64,000 bases of DNA from Trichococcus sp. (GCA_030153215.1 JASKKA010000007.1:1-64000), one strand, 5' to 3'. Positions 1 through 9,380 are shown, counted from the first letter of the stretch. Translations and numbers: made by a program. Notes: generated by a model from the letters alone, not told the origin.

Positions 1-588
1 GATCCAATAGCCTTTGTCGCGTGCGATGACCTCGGCATTCCCGAAGACATCCAACATTTTTTGCTCGGCACTCGGCGCACCTTGCTTCTTTTGGATGACT
101 ACAGTCAGCGTGCCACCCGGCAAGAGATGCATATGTGCTTCCGACAGGATGCGGTGAACGACCTGTTTACCGGCGCGGATCGGCGGATTACTGACGATAG
201 CCGCGAATTGCCTTTCTTCCGGCACTTGGTCATAGGTATTCGATTCGTAGACTTTCACATTGCGGATGTTGTTGGCTTCCGCATTTCTGCGCGCCAAAGA
301 CATAGCCCGCTCGTTTACGTCCACCATCTCCACCAATCTTGCAGGATAAGCATACGCGAGTGCAAGCCCCATCGGACCGTACCCACAGCCGACATCCAGG
401 ATATCCCCCGCCACTTCCTCATTCAAGCGGAACGTTCCGATCAACAAGCGCGAACCGAAGTCGACCGTTTTTTTGGAGAAGACACCGCTGTCCGAGATGA
501 AACGGAATTCACGGTCCCTCAAAGGAAACGTCCAGGCAGTTTCCTTGCTTTCGGTTTCGGGATTTTTTGTGTAATAATGATTTGACAT
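1..588 (-). CDS. rsmC: 16S rRNA methyltransferase, RsmC-like (3' end cut by window)
   Basis: Class I SAM-dependent methyltransferase. The reverse-strand reading starts with MSNHYYTKNPET at 588, behind an AGAAGGAG ribosome site, and stays open to base 1, so only the last residues are missing. Visible motifs are the SAM-binding segment DILDVGCGYGPMGLALA and the catalytic SNPPIRAGK, the NPP(F/I/Y) motif of N2-guanine rRNA methyltransferases. The family (RsmC, YbxB) methylates a guanine of 16S rRNA, and in Bacillota ybxB commonly lies next to the rplJL/rpoB cluster, as here. No frame damage seen. Confidence 0.85.
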   Translation of the reverse strand, partial: MSNHYYTKNPETESKETAWTFPLRDREFRFISDSGVFSKKTVDFGSRLLIGTFRLNEEVAGDILDVGCGYGPMGLALAYAYPARLVEMVDVNERAMSLARRNAEANNIRNVKVYESNTYDQVPEERQFAAIVSNPPIRAGKQVVHRILSEAHMHLLPGGTLTVVIQKKQGAPSAEQKMLDVFGNAEVIARDKGYWI

Positions 589-637
589 ATTTCCAACTCC
601 TTCTGACGGAAGCCCGATACTGACTGCAGCGAAAATA

Positions 638-670
638 CAAGAAAAGCCAGGATAATTGCTTATCCTGGCT
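638..670 (-). terminator. Intrinsic terminator of the rplJL unit
   Basis: Perfect 11-bp stem (AGCCAGGATAA, loop TTGC, TTATCCTGGCT, 645-670). On the minus strand it is followed by a TTTTC-rich tract, just downstream of rplL. Confidence 0.8.
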
Positions 671-727
671 AGTCTATTTACACAATCAAGAATTGTGTTT
701 CTGTAGAAACAATCTTTTGAAAAAAGA

Positions 728-952
728 TTATTTAACTGTTACAGAAGCGCCAACTTCTTCTAATTGAGCTTTCAATGCTTCAGCATCTTCTTTAGATACA
801 GCTTCTTCTGCTGCTGCTACTGCGCCTGCTGCTGCTACTGGAGCTGCAGCTGTTACGCCGAATTCTTCTTCGATAGCTTTTACTAAGTCGTTTAATTCTA
901 GAACTGTTGCTACTTTGATGTCAGCAATGATTGCTTCGATGTTTAATGACAT
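728..952 (-). CDS. rplL: Ribosomal protein L7/L12 with internal deletion
   Basis: Stalk protein of the large ribosomal subunit that recruits translation GTPases. The start is [16 protein letters not shown] at 952, behind a CGGAGGAA site. The N-terminal dimerisation domain and the alanine-rich hinge are normal, and the end ([20 protein letters not shown]) matches family C-termini. The predicted protein is only 74 residues, against about 120 for the family. By recall of enterococcal L7/L12, about 46 residues of the C-terminal domain (EFDV... through the GLGLKEAK helix) are absent in frame, with the junction near 800-806. That domain contacts EF-Tu and EF-G, so a cell could hardly live with only this copy. 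A collapsed assembly or a local deletion is likely. Confidence 0.9.
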   Translation of the reverse strand: MSLNIEAIIADIKVATVLELNDLVKAIEEEFGVTAAAPVAAAGAVAAAEEAVSKEDAEALKAQLEEVGASVTVK

Positions 953-1036
953 TTTGTGTTCCTCCGTTTTTGGTTTAAGTTTTTTTGTGCCTCCGTTTAA
1001 GGAAGCTTTTGTTTCATTATTCAACAGAACTGCAGA

Positions 1037-1537
1037 TTATGCAGCTTCGCCGTCTTTTTCAGATACAGCTTTAATAGCCAACGCAAAGTTGCGGACTGGA
1101 GCTTGTAGTACTGAAAGTAACATAGAAAGCATACCTTCGCGGTTTGGTAGTTTTGCCAAAGCTTCGATTTCTTCTTTAGAAGAAACGTTACCTTCAACGA
1201 TACCACCTTTGATTTCTAGTTTATCAGCAGTTTTTGCGAATTCAGCCATGATTTTGGCTGGAGCAACAACGTCTTCAGAACTGAATGCAACGGCAGTAGG
1301 TCCTTTGAAGATGCTTTCCATGCCTTCCAAACCTGCAGCGACAGCAGCACGTACCATTAGAGAGTTTTTGATAACTTTCATTTCTACGCCAGCTTCACGC
1401 AATTGTTTTCTTAATTCAGTCACCTGTTCAACAGTAAGACCTAAATAATCAACAACGACTACAGATGCGGATTCTTGGATTTTTGTTGTCAGTTCTTCAA
1501 CCAACAGTTGTTTTTGTGCAATAGCAGCTTCACTCAT
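1037..1537 (-). CDS. rplJ: Ribosomal protein L10
   Basis: L10 anchors the L7/L12 dimers to the 50S subunit. It is 166 residues from [16 protein letters not shown]. This ATG was chosen because AGGGGGTG lies 9 bases upstream, whereas an in-frame GTG at 1549 overlaps that site. Family features seen are the [20 protein letters not shown] segment and the alanine-rich C-terminal helix that carries L7/L12. It precedes rplL with 84 bases between, is driven by the promoter at 1706-1734 and is preceded by a leader with an attenuator hairpin. Confidence 0.97.
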   Translation of the reverse strand: MSEAAIAQKQLLVEELTTKIQESASVVVVDYLGLTVEQVTELRKQLREAGVEMKVIKNSLMVRAAVAAGLEGMESIFKGPTAVAFSSEDVVAPAKIMAEFAKTADKLEIKGGIVEGNVSSKEEIEALAKLPNREGMLSMLLSVLQAPVRNFALAIKAVSEKDGEAA

Positions 1538-1580
1538 CTTATATTTCACCCCCTGGATTTTATGATAGAATTTCTTGTAA

Positions 1581-1613
1581 AAACAAAAAACTCTATGTCA
1601 CCTAGACATAGAG
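1581..1613 (-). promoter_or_regulatory. rplJ leader attenuator hairpin (L10-type leader)
   Basis: On the minus strand a perfect 9-bp stem (CTCTATGTC/GACATAGAG, 1591-1613) is followed at once by TTTTTTGTTTTT, which has the form of an intrinsic terminator inside the 170-base leader between the rplJ promoter and its start codon. Placement fits the known L10(L12)4-binding autoregulatory leader of Bacillota. The competing antiterminator fold was not worked out. Confidence 0.65.
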
Positions 1614-1705
1614 GATCCATAAATATCTCATTGGATTCTTCCTCGGCAGGTATATTAAGGCTCGCACCCCCTGCTGTCTTCGGTAAGCATATATTAACCT
1701 CAACG

Positions 1706-1734
1706 ACTATACCAAAGATAGTCGCTGAGGTCAA
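1706..1734 (-). promoter_or_regulatory. Promoter of rplJL
   Basis: Minus-strand TTGACC, 17-base spacer, TATAGT: a near-consensus housekeeping promoter directly after rplA and upstream of the L10 leader. The -10 is at 1706-1711 and the -35 at 1729-1734. It overlaps a dyad (CTCAACGACTAT...ATAGTCGCTGAG), which may also act as the rplKA terminator. Confidence 0.8.
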
Positions 1735-1741
1735 GGTTTTT

Positions 1742-2431
1742 TTATAAAGAGCTTGCGTCCACTTTAACGCCAGGTCCAAATGTAGTTGTTACACTTACAT
1801 TTTTAACGTATTGGCCTTTAGCAGTTGCTGGTTTAGCTTTCAAGATTACATCGTGGATTGTACGGAAGTTTTCCATCAATTTAGCATCGTCGAATGATAC
1901 TTTACCGATAGGAACGTGGATGTTACCAGCTTTGTCAGCACGGTATGTAACTTTACCAGCTTTGATTTCGTCAATAGCTTTTGTTACGTCCATTGTTACA
2001 GTACCTGTTTTAGGGTTTGGCATCAAGCCTTTAGGTCCCAATACACGACCCAAACGTCCAACTTCACCCATCATGTCAGGAGTTGCAACGACAACATCAA
2101 ATTCAAACCATCCGCCTTGGATTTTTTGAACCATATCTGCGTCGCCTACGTAGTCTGCCCCAGCAGCTTCCGCTTCTTTAGCTTTTTCGCCTTTAGCGAA
2201 CACTAAAACGCGTTGTGTTTTACCAGTTCCGTTTGGAAGCACGACTGCTCCACGGATTTGTTGGTCATTTTTACGAGTGTCGATTCCTAAACGGTAAGCG
2301 ACCTCAACAGTTGCGTCGAATTTTGCAAAATCGACTTCTTTCGCTAATGCTACTGCTTCTTCTACTGAATATGCTTTAGTAGAATCTACTTTTTTCGCAG
2401 CATCTTGGAATTTTTTACTTTTCTTAGCCAT
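1742..2431 (-). CDS. rplA: Ribosomal protein L1
   Basis: L1 stalk protein of the 50S subunit, which binds 23S rRNA and can repress its own mRNA. It is 229 residues, the usual length, starting [16 protein letters not shown] behind CTAGGAGGAAAA. Typical segments are [34 protein letters not shown] and [19 protein letters not shown]. Co-transcribed after rplK with a 104-base gap holding a hairpin. Confidence 0.97.
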   Translation of the reverse strand: MAKKSKKFQDAAKKVDSTKAYSVEEAVALAKEVDFAKFDATVEVAYRLGIDTRKNDQQIRGAVVLPNGTGKTQRVLVFAKGEKAKEAEAAGADYVGDADMVQKIQGGWFEFDVVVATPDMMGEVGRLGRVLGPKGLMPNPKTGTVTMDVTKAIDEIKAGKVTYRADKAGNIHVPIGKVSFDDAKLMENFRTIHDVILKAKPATAKGQYVKNVSVTTTFGPGVKVDASSL

Positions 2432-2474
2432 TGAATTTTCCTCCTAGATTGTGGTTTTAACGGATTAACCTCCC

Positions 2475-2518
2475 ACGTGTGGCCTGGAACACCTTTTGAG
2501 CGTTCGGAAGGCCACATG
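2475..2518 (-). other. Hairpin between rplK and rplA
   Basis: Arms ACGTGTGGCCT (2475-2485) and AGGCCACATG (2509-2518) can pair on the transcript. There is no U-tract, so it is not a terminator. A possible role is L1 binding or mRNA processing, which is inference only. Confidence 0.35.
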
Positions 2519-2535
2519 AGAAGCTGCCTTTTGAA

Positions 2536-2961
2536 TTAGTCTTGAACTGTAATACCCATTGAACGGGCAGTACCTTCGACCATACGCATAGCAGCTTCTA
2601 CGTCTGCTGCATTCAAGTCTACCATTTTTGTTTCAGCGATTTCTTTAACTTGGTCACGTGTTACGGTACCAACTTTTTTCTTGTTTGGTTCGCCTGAACC
2701 TGATTCGATACCTGCAGCTTTTTTCAGCAATACTGGAGCTGGAGGAGTTTTAGTAATGAAGGTGAATGAACGATCTTCATATACAGAAATGACGACGGGA
2801 ATGATCATACCTGCTTGGTCAGCAGTACGTGCATTGAATTCTTTACAGAATCCCATGATATTTACTTGTGCTTGACCCAAAGCTGGACCTACCGGTGGAG
2901 CAGGAGATGCTTTACCTGCAGGAATTTGTAACTTAACTAATTTAACAACTTTTTTAGCCAC
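2536..2961 (-). CDS. rplK: Ribosomal protein L11
   Basis: L11 forms the GTPase-associated centre with 23S rRNA. It is 141 residues, starts at a GTG ([18 protein letters not shown]) behind AAGGAGGT, and carries the proline-rich [21 protein letters not shown]-terminus and the C-terminal rRNA-binding domain ([20 protein letters not shown]). First gene of the rplKA unit. Confidence 0.97.
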   Translation of the reverse strand: MAKKVVKLVKLQIPAGKASPAPPVGPALGQAQVNIMGFCKEFNARTADQAGMIIPVVISVYEDRSFTFITKTPPAPVLLKKAAGIESGSGEPNKKKVGTVTRDQVKEIAETKMVDLNAADVEAAMRMVEGTARSMGITVQD

Positions 2962-3052
2962 GAGACATACCTCCTTGATTGTTCGTGATGTGGTTTAATG
3001 GGGTTAAGATTTCCCCTCCCACTCAATCCATACGCCTGAACGTACCGATATA

Positions 3053-3061
3053 TTATATCAG
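3053..3061 (-). promoter_or_regulatory. Extended -10 promoter upstream of rplKA
   Basis: Minus-strand TGATATAAT is a consensus -10 with the TGn extension, 92 bases upstream of rplK. No good -35 at 17 bases, which an extended -10 can tolerate. Confidence 0.5.
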
Positions 3062-3210
3062 TAAAATAGTCCTTCCTCTTAAAGCGATGGCTAGCTTCAC
3101 GGGTTAGCCCTTCGGAAATTAGATAAATCGTACCTATTGCGCTCTACGATGCTCAGTCGGCACGATTTCCTAAATTTCTTTCAGGGCTGGATGAACCCGT
3201 TCCGCTTTTA

Positions 3211-3759
3211 CTATCCTTTGTCGACTTGGTTGTAATCTAGTTCGGCAATCGTTTCGCGGCCGAACATTTCGATCATGACTTTCAACTTGCCTTTTTCGCT
3301 GTCCACTTCTTCAACGAATCCTGACAGACCGTTGAATGCGCCATCGGTGATGGTGACGGGCTCGCCTTTTTCAAAGTTCACATCATGCGTACGCGTGCTC
3401 ATACCCATACGCTTCAGGATGACTTCGATTTCTTCATTCAATAACGCAGACGGCTTGCTGCCCGCTCCGTGCGATCCAACGAAACCGGTAACGCCCGGCG
3501 TGTTACGGACTACGAACCACGCTTCATCAGACATAATCATTTCAACCAACACATAACCAGGGAAGGTTTTTTGCGTAGTCGCCTTCTCTTTTCCGTCCTT
3601 CACTTCCACTTGCTCTTCTTCTGGGATAACAACGCGGAAGATATGGTCTTCCATGTTCATGCTTTGCGCACGTGATTCGATGTTCAGTTTCACTTTGTTC
3701 TCATAGCCTGAATAAGTGTGCAACACATACCATTGTTTTTCGTTTTCGATCGTTTCCAT
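3211..3759 (-). CDS. nusG: Transcription elongation/antitermination factor NusG
   Basis: 182 residues from METIENEKQWYVLHTYSGYE. This ATG was chosen because AAGGAAG lies 9 bases upstream, whereas the next ATG upstream abuts the site. It has the NGN domain (WYVLHTYSGYE..., PGYVLVEMIMSDEAWFVVRN) and a C-terminal KOW domain (GEPVTITDGAFNGLSGFVEEV). It modulates pausing and couples transcription to translation. It follows secE with its own extended -10 in the gap. Confidence 0.97.
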   Translation of the reverse strand: METIENEKQWYVLHTYSGYENKVKLNIESRAQSMNMEDHIFRVVIPEEEQVEVKDGKEKATTQKTFPGYVLVEMIMSDEAWFVVRNTPGVTGFVGSHGAGSKPSALLNEEIEVILKRMGMSTRTHDVNFEKGEPVTITDGAFNGLSGFVEEVDSEKGKLKVMIEMFGRETIAELDYNQVDKG

Positions 3760-3817
3760 TTTTCGCATCTTCCTTCTTGGTGGATTTTTATTAGACTTCA
3801 TTTATTGTAAACAAAAA

Positions 3818-3868
3818 AACCTTCCTGTCGTTGAAAGGTTCCTTCTGTACGGCGTTAACATTATAGCA
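3818..3868 (-). promoter_or_regulatory. nusG promoter and leader hairpin
   Basis: Minus-strand TGCTATAAT (3860-3868) is an extended -10 between secE and nusG. About 20 bases downstream a short dyad (AACCTT/AAGGTT, 3818-3840) is followed by TTTTTTTG, a small terminator-like hairpin that may attenuate nusG. Confidence 0.5.
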
Positions 3869-3900
3869 TCACGAAGACTGTATGGCTACAAATCTTCTTT

Positions 3901-4071
3901 TTAATTTAAGATTAAACTCATTGCTTCTGTGATCCCAAAATCTACTACGGCAAAAAATATTCCGAATAGAATGGTTGTAACGACAACCGTATTTGTATAT
4001 TTTGCTAATTCCTTACCAGTCGGCCAAGTCACTTGCTTCATTTCATCCGCTACGCTCTTCAGAAATTTCAT
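3901..4071 (-). CDS. secE: Preprotein translocase subunit SecE
   Basis: 56 residues from MKFLKSVADEMKQVTWPTGK, behind GTAGGAGGAG. It shows the conserved amphipathic EMKQVTWPTGKELAKYT helix and a single transmembrane helix (VVVTTILFGIFFAVVDFGI). It clamps SecY in the plasma-membrane translocon. The size is typical of Bacillota. Confidence 0.95.
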   Translation of the reverse strand: MKFLKSVADEMKQVTWPTGKELAKYTNTVVVTTILFGIFFAVVDFGITEAMSLILN

Positions 4072-4106
4072 GCTTCTCCTCCTACTATCTGTTGCCAGTT
4101 TCGTCT

Positions 4107-4259
4107 TTATTTCGTTTCTTTGTGCAAGGTATGCTTCCCGCAATACCGGCAAAATTTCTTGACTTCCAAACGTTCTGTACGACCTTTTTCAGTAGGTGTG
4201 ATGGTATAGTTCCTTGATCCACATACGGTACAGGCTAATGCGGCTTTTCTGATAGCCAT
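4107..4259 (-). CDS. rpmG: Ribosomal protein L33
   Basis: 50 residues from [19 protein letters not shown]. Two CxxC knuckles (CTVC, CRYC) mark the zinc-binding form. In Bacillota an rpmG copy usually precedes secE and nusG, as here. The ribosome site is weak (AAAGG, far upstream). Confidence 0.93.
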   Translation of the reverse strand: MAIRKAALACTVCGSRNYTITPTEKGRTERLEVKKFCRYCGKHTLHKETK

Positions 4260-4330
4260 ATCTGAGACCGGAAACCTTTTTGTTGCGCTATTCATTTCTG
4301 CATTACCTTATCCGTGTTGAATCTTACTTC

Positions 4331-6505
4331 TTATTGAACTGTAACGATTGCGTCGCCAAGATCTACAGTGCCTTCTGCAACAACTTCAATGTTTTTGTAA
4401 TTGAAAGTGTTTGTGATTACCATAGGAGTCGTTGTTTTGTAACCGGACGCCTTGATGAAGTCGATATCGAAATCAACCAATTTGTCTCCGATCTCAACAA
4501 GATCTCCAGCTTTAACATGGGTAGTGAAACCTTCACCCTTCAGATTGACTGTATCCAATCCGATGTGGATCAAAATTTCAACACCTTCGTCTGATTCAAG
4601 ACCGATAGCATGCTTCGTGTCGAAAACCATTACGACTTTACCATTGATCGGCGAAACAACCTCTCCGACTGCAGGTTCGATTGCGACCCCTTTACCCAAT
4701 GCTTCGCTAGCGAAGGCAGCGTCATCCACTTGTGTCAAGGGAATAGCGGTACCCGCGATCGGCGAACGTAAAGTAGTGGCAACTGTCGCTTTTTCTTCAA
4801 CAGCAGGTGCTGCTGTTGTTTCAACAACTTTTTCTTCTGTTTTTTCAACAGCCTTCAGACCATAATAATCTTCTTTCGAAGGCAGTTTTGCGGCACTGCC
4901 GCTTTCGATGAATTCTTCCAGGTTTGATTTGATGACAGAAACTTTCGGTCCGTAAACAACTTGAACGCCGTTTCCTTTATGGATGACGCCGGATGCTCCC
5001 GTGCCTTTCAATAATTCCGCATCAACCAAATCTCCGTTTGCTACGGTTGTACGCAGACGTGTCGCACAGCTGTCAACGTCCACAATGTTCGCTGCGCCAC
5101 CCAGACCATAAATGATGGAAGCGGACATTTCATCCGTCTCGTTCTTCACGACTGAGGCACCCTCTGAAGTACCTTCTTGCGTTTTCGCATTCATGTCGGC
5201 ACGCGTATACAACTTCACTTCAGTCGAATCATCTTCACGACCCGGCGTCTTGTAATTGAACTTCTTAATCAAGAACGAGAACAAGAAGTAATAGATTACA
5301 AAGTAAGCAATTCCGATAAATACGATCCAAATCCAGTTCGTTTTGGCATTCCCTTGCAGGATACCGTAAAGGAACATGTCAATGAATCCGCCTGAGAAAG
5401 TCATACCGACGCCAACGTTGAACATATGCATCAACATGTAAGCAGCACCGGCCAAAACAGAGTGGATGACATACAACGGTGTCGCCACAAACAAGAATGT
5501 GAATTCCAATGGCTCAGTGATACCAGTAAGCATGGAAGTCAAGGCAGCAGACAACAATAGTCCGCCGGCTTCTTTCCTTTTTTCTGGTTTAGCTGTGCGG
5601 TACATCGCTAAAGCAGCACCAGGCAAGCCGAAGATCATCAACGGGAATTTACCTGACATGAAACGTGTAGCCGCAACGCTGAAGATGGTTGTTTCAGGAT
5701 CAGCCAATTGTGCGAAGAAGATATTTTGCGCACCTTCGATCATTGCTCCGCCGACTTCCATCGTGCCGCCCACAGCCGTTTGCCAGAAAGGCAAGTAGAA
5801 TACGTGGTGCAGACCGAAAGGAATCAACGCACGCTCCATGAAACCATAAAGCCATGTTCCAGCGTAACCAGAACCTTGTACCAAAGCACCGATTGCATTG
5901 ATGCCTTCTTGCACTGGCGGCCAGATGTAAACCATCAGGATACCTACGAACAAGTAGACGATCGATGAGATGATCGGAACAAAACGAGTGCCTTCAAAGA
6001 ATGAAAGAGCAGCTGGTAATTGAATTTTATAAAAGCGATTATGAAGTGCAGCAACACCCAAACCGACGATCATACCTCCAAAAACACCCATTTGCAATGA
6101 CTCGATACCCAATACGTTTGAGATTGAACCTTCGATGAACTGATCTGCGCCGCCACGGGCTACGATCATAGCGCCGATGGATGAATGCATGATCAGGAAG
6201 GCGATGACAGCAGCCAAAGAGGCAGTCGCTTTTTCAGCTTTCGCCATACCGATGGCACAGCCGACAGCGAAGATCAACGGCAAGTTGCCAAAGACAACAG
6301 ATCCAGCCTGGTTCATTACGTTCAGAACATCATAAATGAATGTCCCTTGACCCATCAGTTCTGTTAAACCATATGTTTCTAGTGTCGTAGCATTAGTAAA
6401 TGACCCACCGATACCCAAAAAGAGTCCGGCTACTGGCAAAATGGCGATTGGCAGCATAAACGAACGCCCAACACGCTGCAAAATACCAAAAATTTTGTCC
6501 TTCAT
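4331..6505 (-). CDS. ptsG: PTS glucose-family EIICBA permease
   Basis: Membrane permease that phosphorylates sugar during import. It is 724 residues from MKDKIFGILQRVGRSF, behind TTGGAGGATTT. The order is EIIC (about 1-410, ten or so membrane segments, GITEPLEFTFLFVATP loop), EIIB with phosphorylated Cys480 (DSCATRLR), a Pro/Ala/Glu linker, and EIIA with His647 (ILIHIGLDTVNLKG). The layout matches PtsG of Bacillus. Glucose is the likely substrate, but relatives moving GlcNAc or maltose share it. Transcribed alone. A cre-like site lies 240 bases upstream. Confidence 0.88.
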   Translation of the reverse strand: MKDKIFGILQRVGRSFMLPIAILPVAGLFLGIGGSFTNATTLETYGLTELMGQGTFIYDVLNVMNQAGSVVFGNLPLIFAVGCAIGMAKAEKATASLAAVIAFLIMHSSIGAMIVARGGADQFIEGSISNVLGIESLQMGVFGGMIVGLGVAALHNRFYKIQLPAALSFFEGTRFVPIISSIVYLFVGILMVYIWPPVQEGINAIGALVQGSGYAGTWLYGFMERALIPFGLHHVFYLPFWQTAVGGTMEVGGAMIEGAQNIFFAQLADPETTIFSVAATRFMSGKFPLMIFGLPGAALAMYRTAKPEKRKEAGGLLLSAALTSMLTGITEPLEFTFLFVATPLYVIHSVLAGAAYMLMHMFNVGVGMTFSGGFIDMFLYGILQGNAKTNWIWIVFIGIAYFVIYYFLFSFLIKKFNYKTPGREDDSTEVKLYTRADMNAKTQEGTSEGASVVKNETDEMSASIIYGLGGAANIVDVDSCATRLRTTVANGDLVDAELLKGTGASGVIHKGNGVQVVYGPKVSVIKSNLEEFIESGSAAKLPSKEDYYGLKAVEKTEEKVVETTAAPAVEEKATVATTLRSPIAGTAIPLTQVDDAAFASEALGKGVAIEPAVGEVVSPINGKVVMVFDTKHAIGLESDEGVEILIHIGLDTVNLKGEGFTTHVKAGDLVEIGDKLVDFDIDFIKASGYKTTTPMVITNTFNYKNIEVVAEGTVDLGDAIVTVQ

Positions 6506-6744
6506 TTTAAATCCTCCAAATAGGGACAAGGAAAGCTCCGTTACAGGACAACTGACCTTGTTCTCTTTATTTAAACGGACGGATAATGCAGGAGATGAAT
6601 ATAGCGCTTTATTGATTAATAAATGAAGATTCTGAAAGATAAGGTACTTTGAATCCTCAGCCATTATAACGCAATTGCCTTTTCATTAAAAGCGTGAAGT
6701 AACATTTCAGACACAATTCCAAGGGCATTCTTAAGGAATTTTAA

Positions 6745-6758
6745 TGAAAACGCTAACT
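6745..6758 (-). promoter_or_regulatory. cre-like CcpA site upstream of ptsG
   Basis: TGAAAACGCTAACT matches the catabolite-responsive consensus TGWAANCGNTNWCA at all but the last base. It lies in the 260-base gap before ptsG. Confidence 0.5.
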
Positions 6759-6765
6759 TGTATAG

Positions 6766-7248
6766 TCATGTTAGTTCAATCAACATTGTGCAAGAATTTT
6801 TCTGGTTTTTCACAAGGGAAAATCCGTGCCGCTCATAGAGCTTGCGCGCCGGATTAGAGCGGGACACACTCAAGGACACTGCCTCCAAACCCGTTGCATG
6901 CAGATGCGTCAGCATCTGCTCCAACAGCGCCGTCCCGATACCGCGCCCGCGGAAGGCCGGCAGCACCGCGATTGCGAGTTCGGGCACATCTGAGCGTACG
7001 AAACCGTAGCCTTTTTGGGCCGTTGTCGCAAGCCGAACCCACACCGCTCCGACGGCTTTATCATCCGATAATGCTATGAATACCACGTCGCCTTCTCTGC
7101 CGAAGTCCGCATAGTAGCGCCGGATTGCAGGTTCTTCCAATATTTTGCGCGGCAAAAAGCCCCCGCCTTTGGGCGAATAAATCGCCTGATAAGTCATTTC
7201 CTTCAGGAAAAACTCATCCGCAGGGGCTCCGTTTCTGATGGTGATCAT
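6766..7248 (-). CDS. GNAT family N-acetyltransferase
   Basis: 160 residues. The acetyl-CoA binding signature is RGRGIGTALLEQML (motif A), followed by SNPARKLYERHGF (motif B). The start ATG overlaps the dmkA stop (ATGA), so it is translationally coupled as last gene of the EET operon. The substrate is unknown and no EET role is established for it. Confidence 0.8.
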   Translation of the reverse strand: MITIRNGAPADEFFLKEMTYQAIYSPKGGGFLPRKILEEPAIRRYYADFGREGDVVFIALSDDKAVGAVWVRLATTAQKGYGFVRSDVPELAIAVLPAFRGRGIGTALLEQMLTHLHATGLEAVSLSVSRSNPARKLYERHGFSLVKNQKNSCTMLIELT

Positions 7249-8186
7249 TTCAGGATCAGAGACACGATCAACAGGATGATCTCCAACCCATGATAAAGAA
7301 TCAGGTTTTTGATTGCCAAGTCAAAAGTCGTCGCTTTGTCCTGTTTAGCTTTGAAACGGTTGATGTTGCGCTGAACAATCGGGAAGATCGCCCAAATGAA
7401 CAGCATCCAAACTGGATAGATTCCGAACAATACCGAAAGGGTCGTTGCGGCGAAAGCCCCATAGTACAACCAGGCGTAAAGACGCACTGCAACCGGCTTC
7501 CCGATATAGAAAGTCAACGTATAGCGGTGATTGGAAATATCCGTTTCATAGTCGCAGATATTGTTCGCTAACATGATGTTGGCGATGCTGAACACCAGCG
7601 GCGCCGACTGCAAGAGAATGATCAGCAGATTCGCGATGCTTCCAGCCAACGTAAAATTCGGCCATTGCAACAGAAGCGACGCCAACGTTCCGGCCGGCAC
7701 ATTCACGAAAACAGCGATGAAAAAGATTCCGAAGCCCATCGTCAGCCCTGATGCCACTTCACCTAAGGGCATCCGCGAAATCGGAAAAGGCCCGAATGTA
7801 TAAAGAATCCCAATCGCAAAGCAGAGTGCCCCAATCATCACCAGCAACAGATCGGTTCTCGCAGTCAGTATCAATCCCAGCAGCGCCGCAAAAGCAATCA
7901 TTGAAACGATGATTTTGGCTGCTTGTTTGACGGAAATCCCAGCTTTTCCGAGGATGTTTTCCTCATCACGGTAAACCAGGTTCTTCGCCTTTACATAATC
8001 CATCGTGTTATTGATGGCCGTCGTCGCCATATCAAATACGACCATCGCTATAAAGAATAAAATAGTGTTCAGCGCATTGATGCTGCCGAAATGATAAAGC
8101 GTAAACAAGGTACCCAGCACAAACGGAAACAAACTGGCTAACTTAGTCTTGATTTCCACAAATTCCAAAAATACAGGTACAGTCAT
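7245..8186 (-). CDS. dmkA: UbiA prenyltransferase for EET demethylmenaquinone (DmkA)
   Basis: Membrane prenyltransferase that joins a polyprenyl chain to 1,4-dihydroxy-2-naphthoate. It is 313 residues from MTVPVFLEFVEIKTKLAS. The ATG at 8186 sits 6 bases after AGGGGTG, and a GTG at 8195 is the alternative. The first aspartate motif appears as NNTMDYVKAKN and the second as DYETDISNHR. About eight or nine membrane helices. In Listeria a MenA paralogue in the EET locus makes a quinone pool dedicated to EET, and the neighbours here match that locus. Confidence 0.85.
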   Translation of the reverse strand: MTVPVFLEFVEIKTKLASLFPFVLGTLFTLYHFGSINALNTILFFIAMVVFDMATTAINNTMDYVKAKNLVYRDEENILGKAGISVKQAAKIIVSMIAFAALLGLILTARTDLLLVMIGALCFAIGILYTFGPFPISRMPLGEVASGLTMGFGIFFIAVFVNVPAGTLASLLLQWPNFTLAGSIANLLIILLQSAPLVFSIANIMLANNICDYETDISNHRYTLTFYIGKPVAVRLYAWLYYGAFAATTLSVLFGIYPVWMLFIWAIFPIVQRNINRFKAKQDKATTFDLAIKNLILYHGLEIILLIVSLILK

Positions 8187-8197
8187 CTCTTTCACCC

Positions 8198-9265
8198 CTA
8201 TTCATTTTCCCAAACATAATCGTCGTTCGTCAGTTCAAAATTATCAATCAATCCATCCGAAACGTAGACTTTCTTGTCCTTAGTCACAAAAACGGCTTCG
8301 ATATCATCCCGTTCGTTGACATAGGCCAGACCAGCTTCCAGCCCGAGGCCAAAGACAAGCGTCGACAAGGCATCGCCATCTATCGATTTATCGGACAAAA
8401 TAGAAACACCGGCGATATCGTTATCGAACGGATAGCCCGTTTCCGGATCCATCAGATGGTGATAGCTGACACCCTCCACTTCGATATAGCGTTCGTAAAT
8501 GCCTGAAGTCACGATCGAACGGTTTTTTTGTTTCGTTTTGCCGATCGTTTCCCCACGCGCAGCCATCGGATCCTGGATGCCTACATTCCAAGACTCCCCT
8601 TCACGCAAAGGCGAACCGCCCATGACATAAACGTTGCCGCCAAGATCGATGATGGCAGTCGTAACACCATTCTCCGCCAACAAATCCTTCACTTCGTCGG
8701 TGATATAGCCTTTTGCGATGGCACCCAAGTCCAAGCGCATCGCCGCATCAGCCAACTGAACCGTCCGCGCTGCATCATCCAGCACGACGCGTTCGTAATC
8801 GACCAACGCCAGCGCCGCATCGATCTCACTCTGCTCCGGCTTCCTAGCATCCTCGAAGCCGATGTGCCACAGTTCCGTGATTGGCCCAATCGACAGGTCG
8901 AAATTACCATCGGACGCCTTGCTGTAATCCCAAGCACTCCGCACCAACGGGTAGATATCCTCAGATAGTTCAACCGCTTCCGTCCCGGCAACAGCGTTGA
9001 TCGCATCGATCTCAGATCCAGGTTCATTCACTGTAATCTTGTCGGCCAGTTCCTCGACACGAGCGAAAGCTTCTTCCAGCACCGCCTCTTTGCCTTCATC
9101 ATAAACGCGCACCGTCACATAGGTGCCCATCAAAAATTCCGTTTTCTCGTACGGCTCTTTGCGTATCGCCGTTTCTTCCTGCACGCCGCCGTTGCCGCAT
9201 CCCCCGATAAGGAGCGACAGCAACAAGGCGCCGGTCAAGACGAGCTTATTCATATATTTTCTCAT
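8198..9265 (-). CDS. fmnB: FAD:protein FMN transferase, lipoprotein (FmnB/ApbE)
   Basis: Flavinates extracytoplasmic proteins by attaching FMN from FAD. It is 355 residues with a lipoprotein signal (LLSLLIGGC, lipidated cysteine near residue 23). ApbE motifs are LMGTYVTVRVYD, RLDLGAIAKGYITDEV, GGNVYVMGG, YHHLMDPETGYPFDN and DGDALSTLVFGLG. Next upstream is its likely substrate, the FMN-binding lipoprotein gene, which supports the FmnB role known from Listeria EET. Confidence 0.9.
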   Translation of the reverse strand: MRKYMNKLVLTGALLLSLLIGGCGNGGVQEETAIRKEPYEKTEFLMGTYVTVRVYDEGKEAVLEEAFARVEELADKITVNEPGSEIDAINAVAGTEAVELSEDIYPLVRSAWDYSKASDGNFDLSIGPITELWHIGFEDARKPEQSEIDAALALVDYERVVLDDAARTVQLADAAMRLDLGAIAKGYITDEVKDLLAENGVTTAIIDLGGNVYVMGGSPLREGESWNVGIQDPMAARGETIGKTKQKNRSIVTSGIYERYIEVEGVSYHHLMDPETGYPFDNDIAGVSILSDKSIDGDALSTLVFGLGLEAGLAYVNERDDIEAVFVTKDKKVYVSDGLIDNFELTNDDYVWENE

Positions 9266-9380
9266 CGATTCACCTCATATTCCCATTTAAAAAAGACAGG
9301 CAGGAACAAGAACGCTGTCCCTACCTGTCTATAATAATCTTTTTTCTTGCTGAATCCACCTAAAGAGGCAGAAAAACAGC

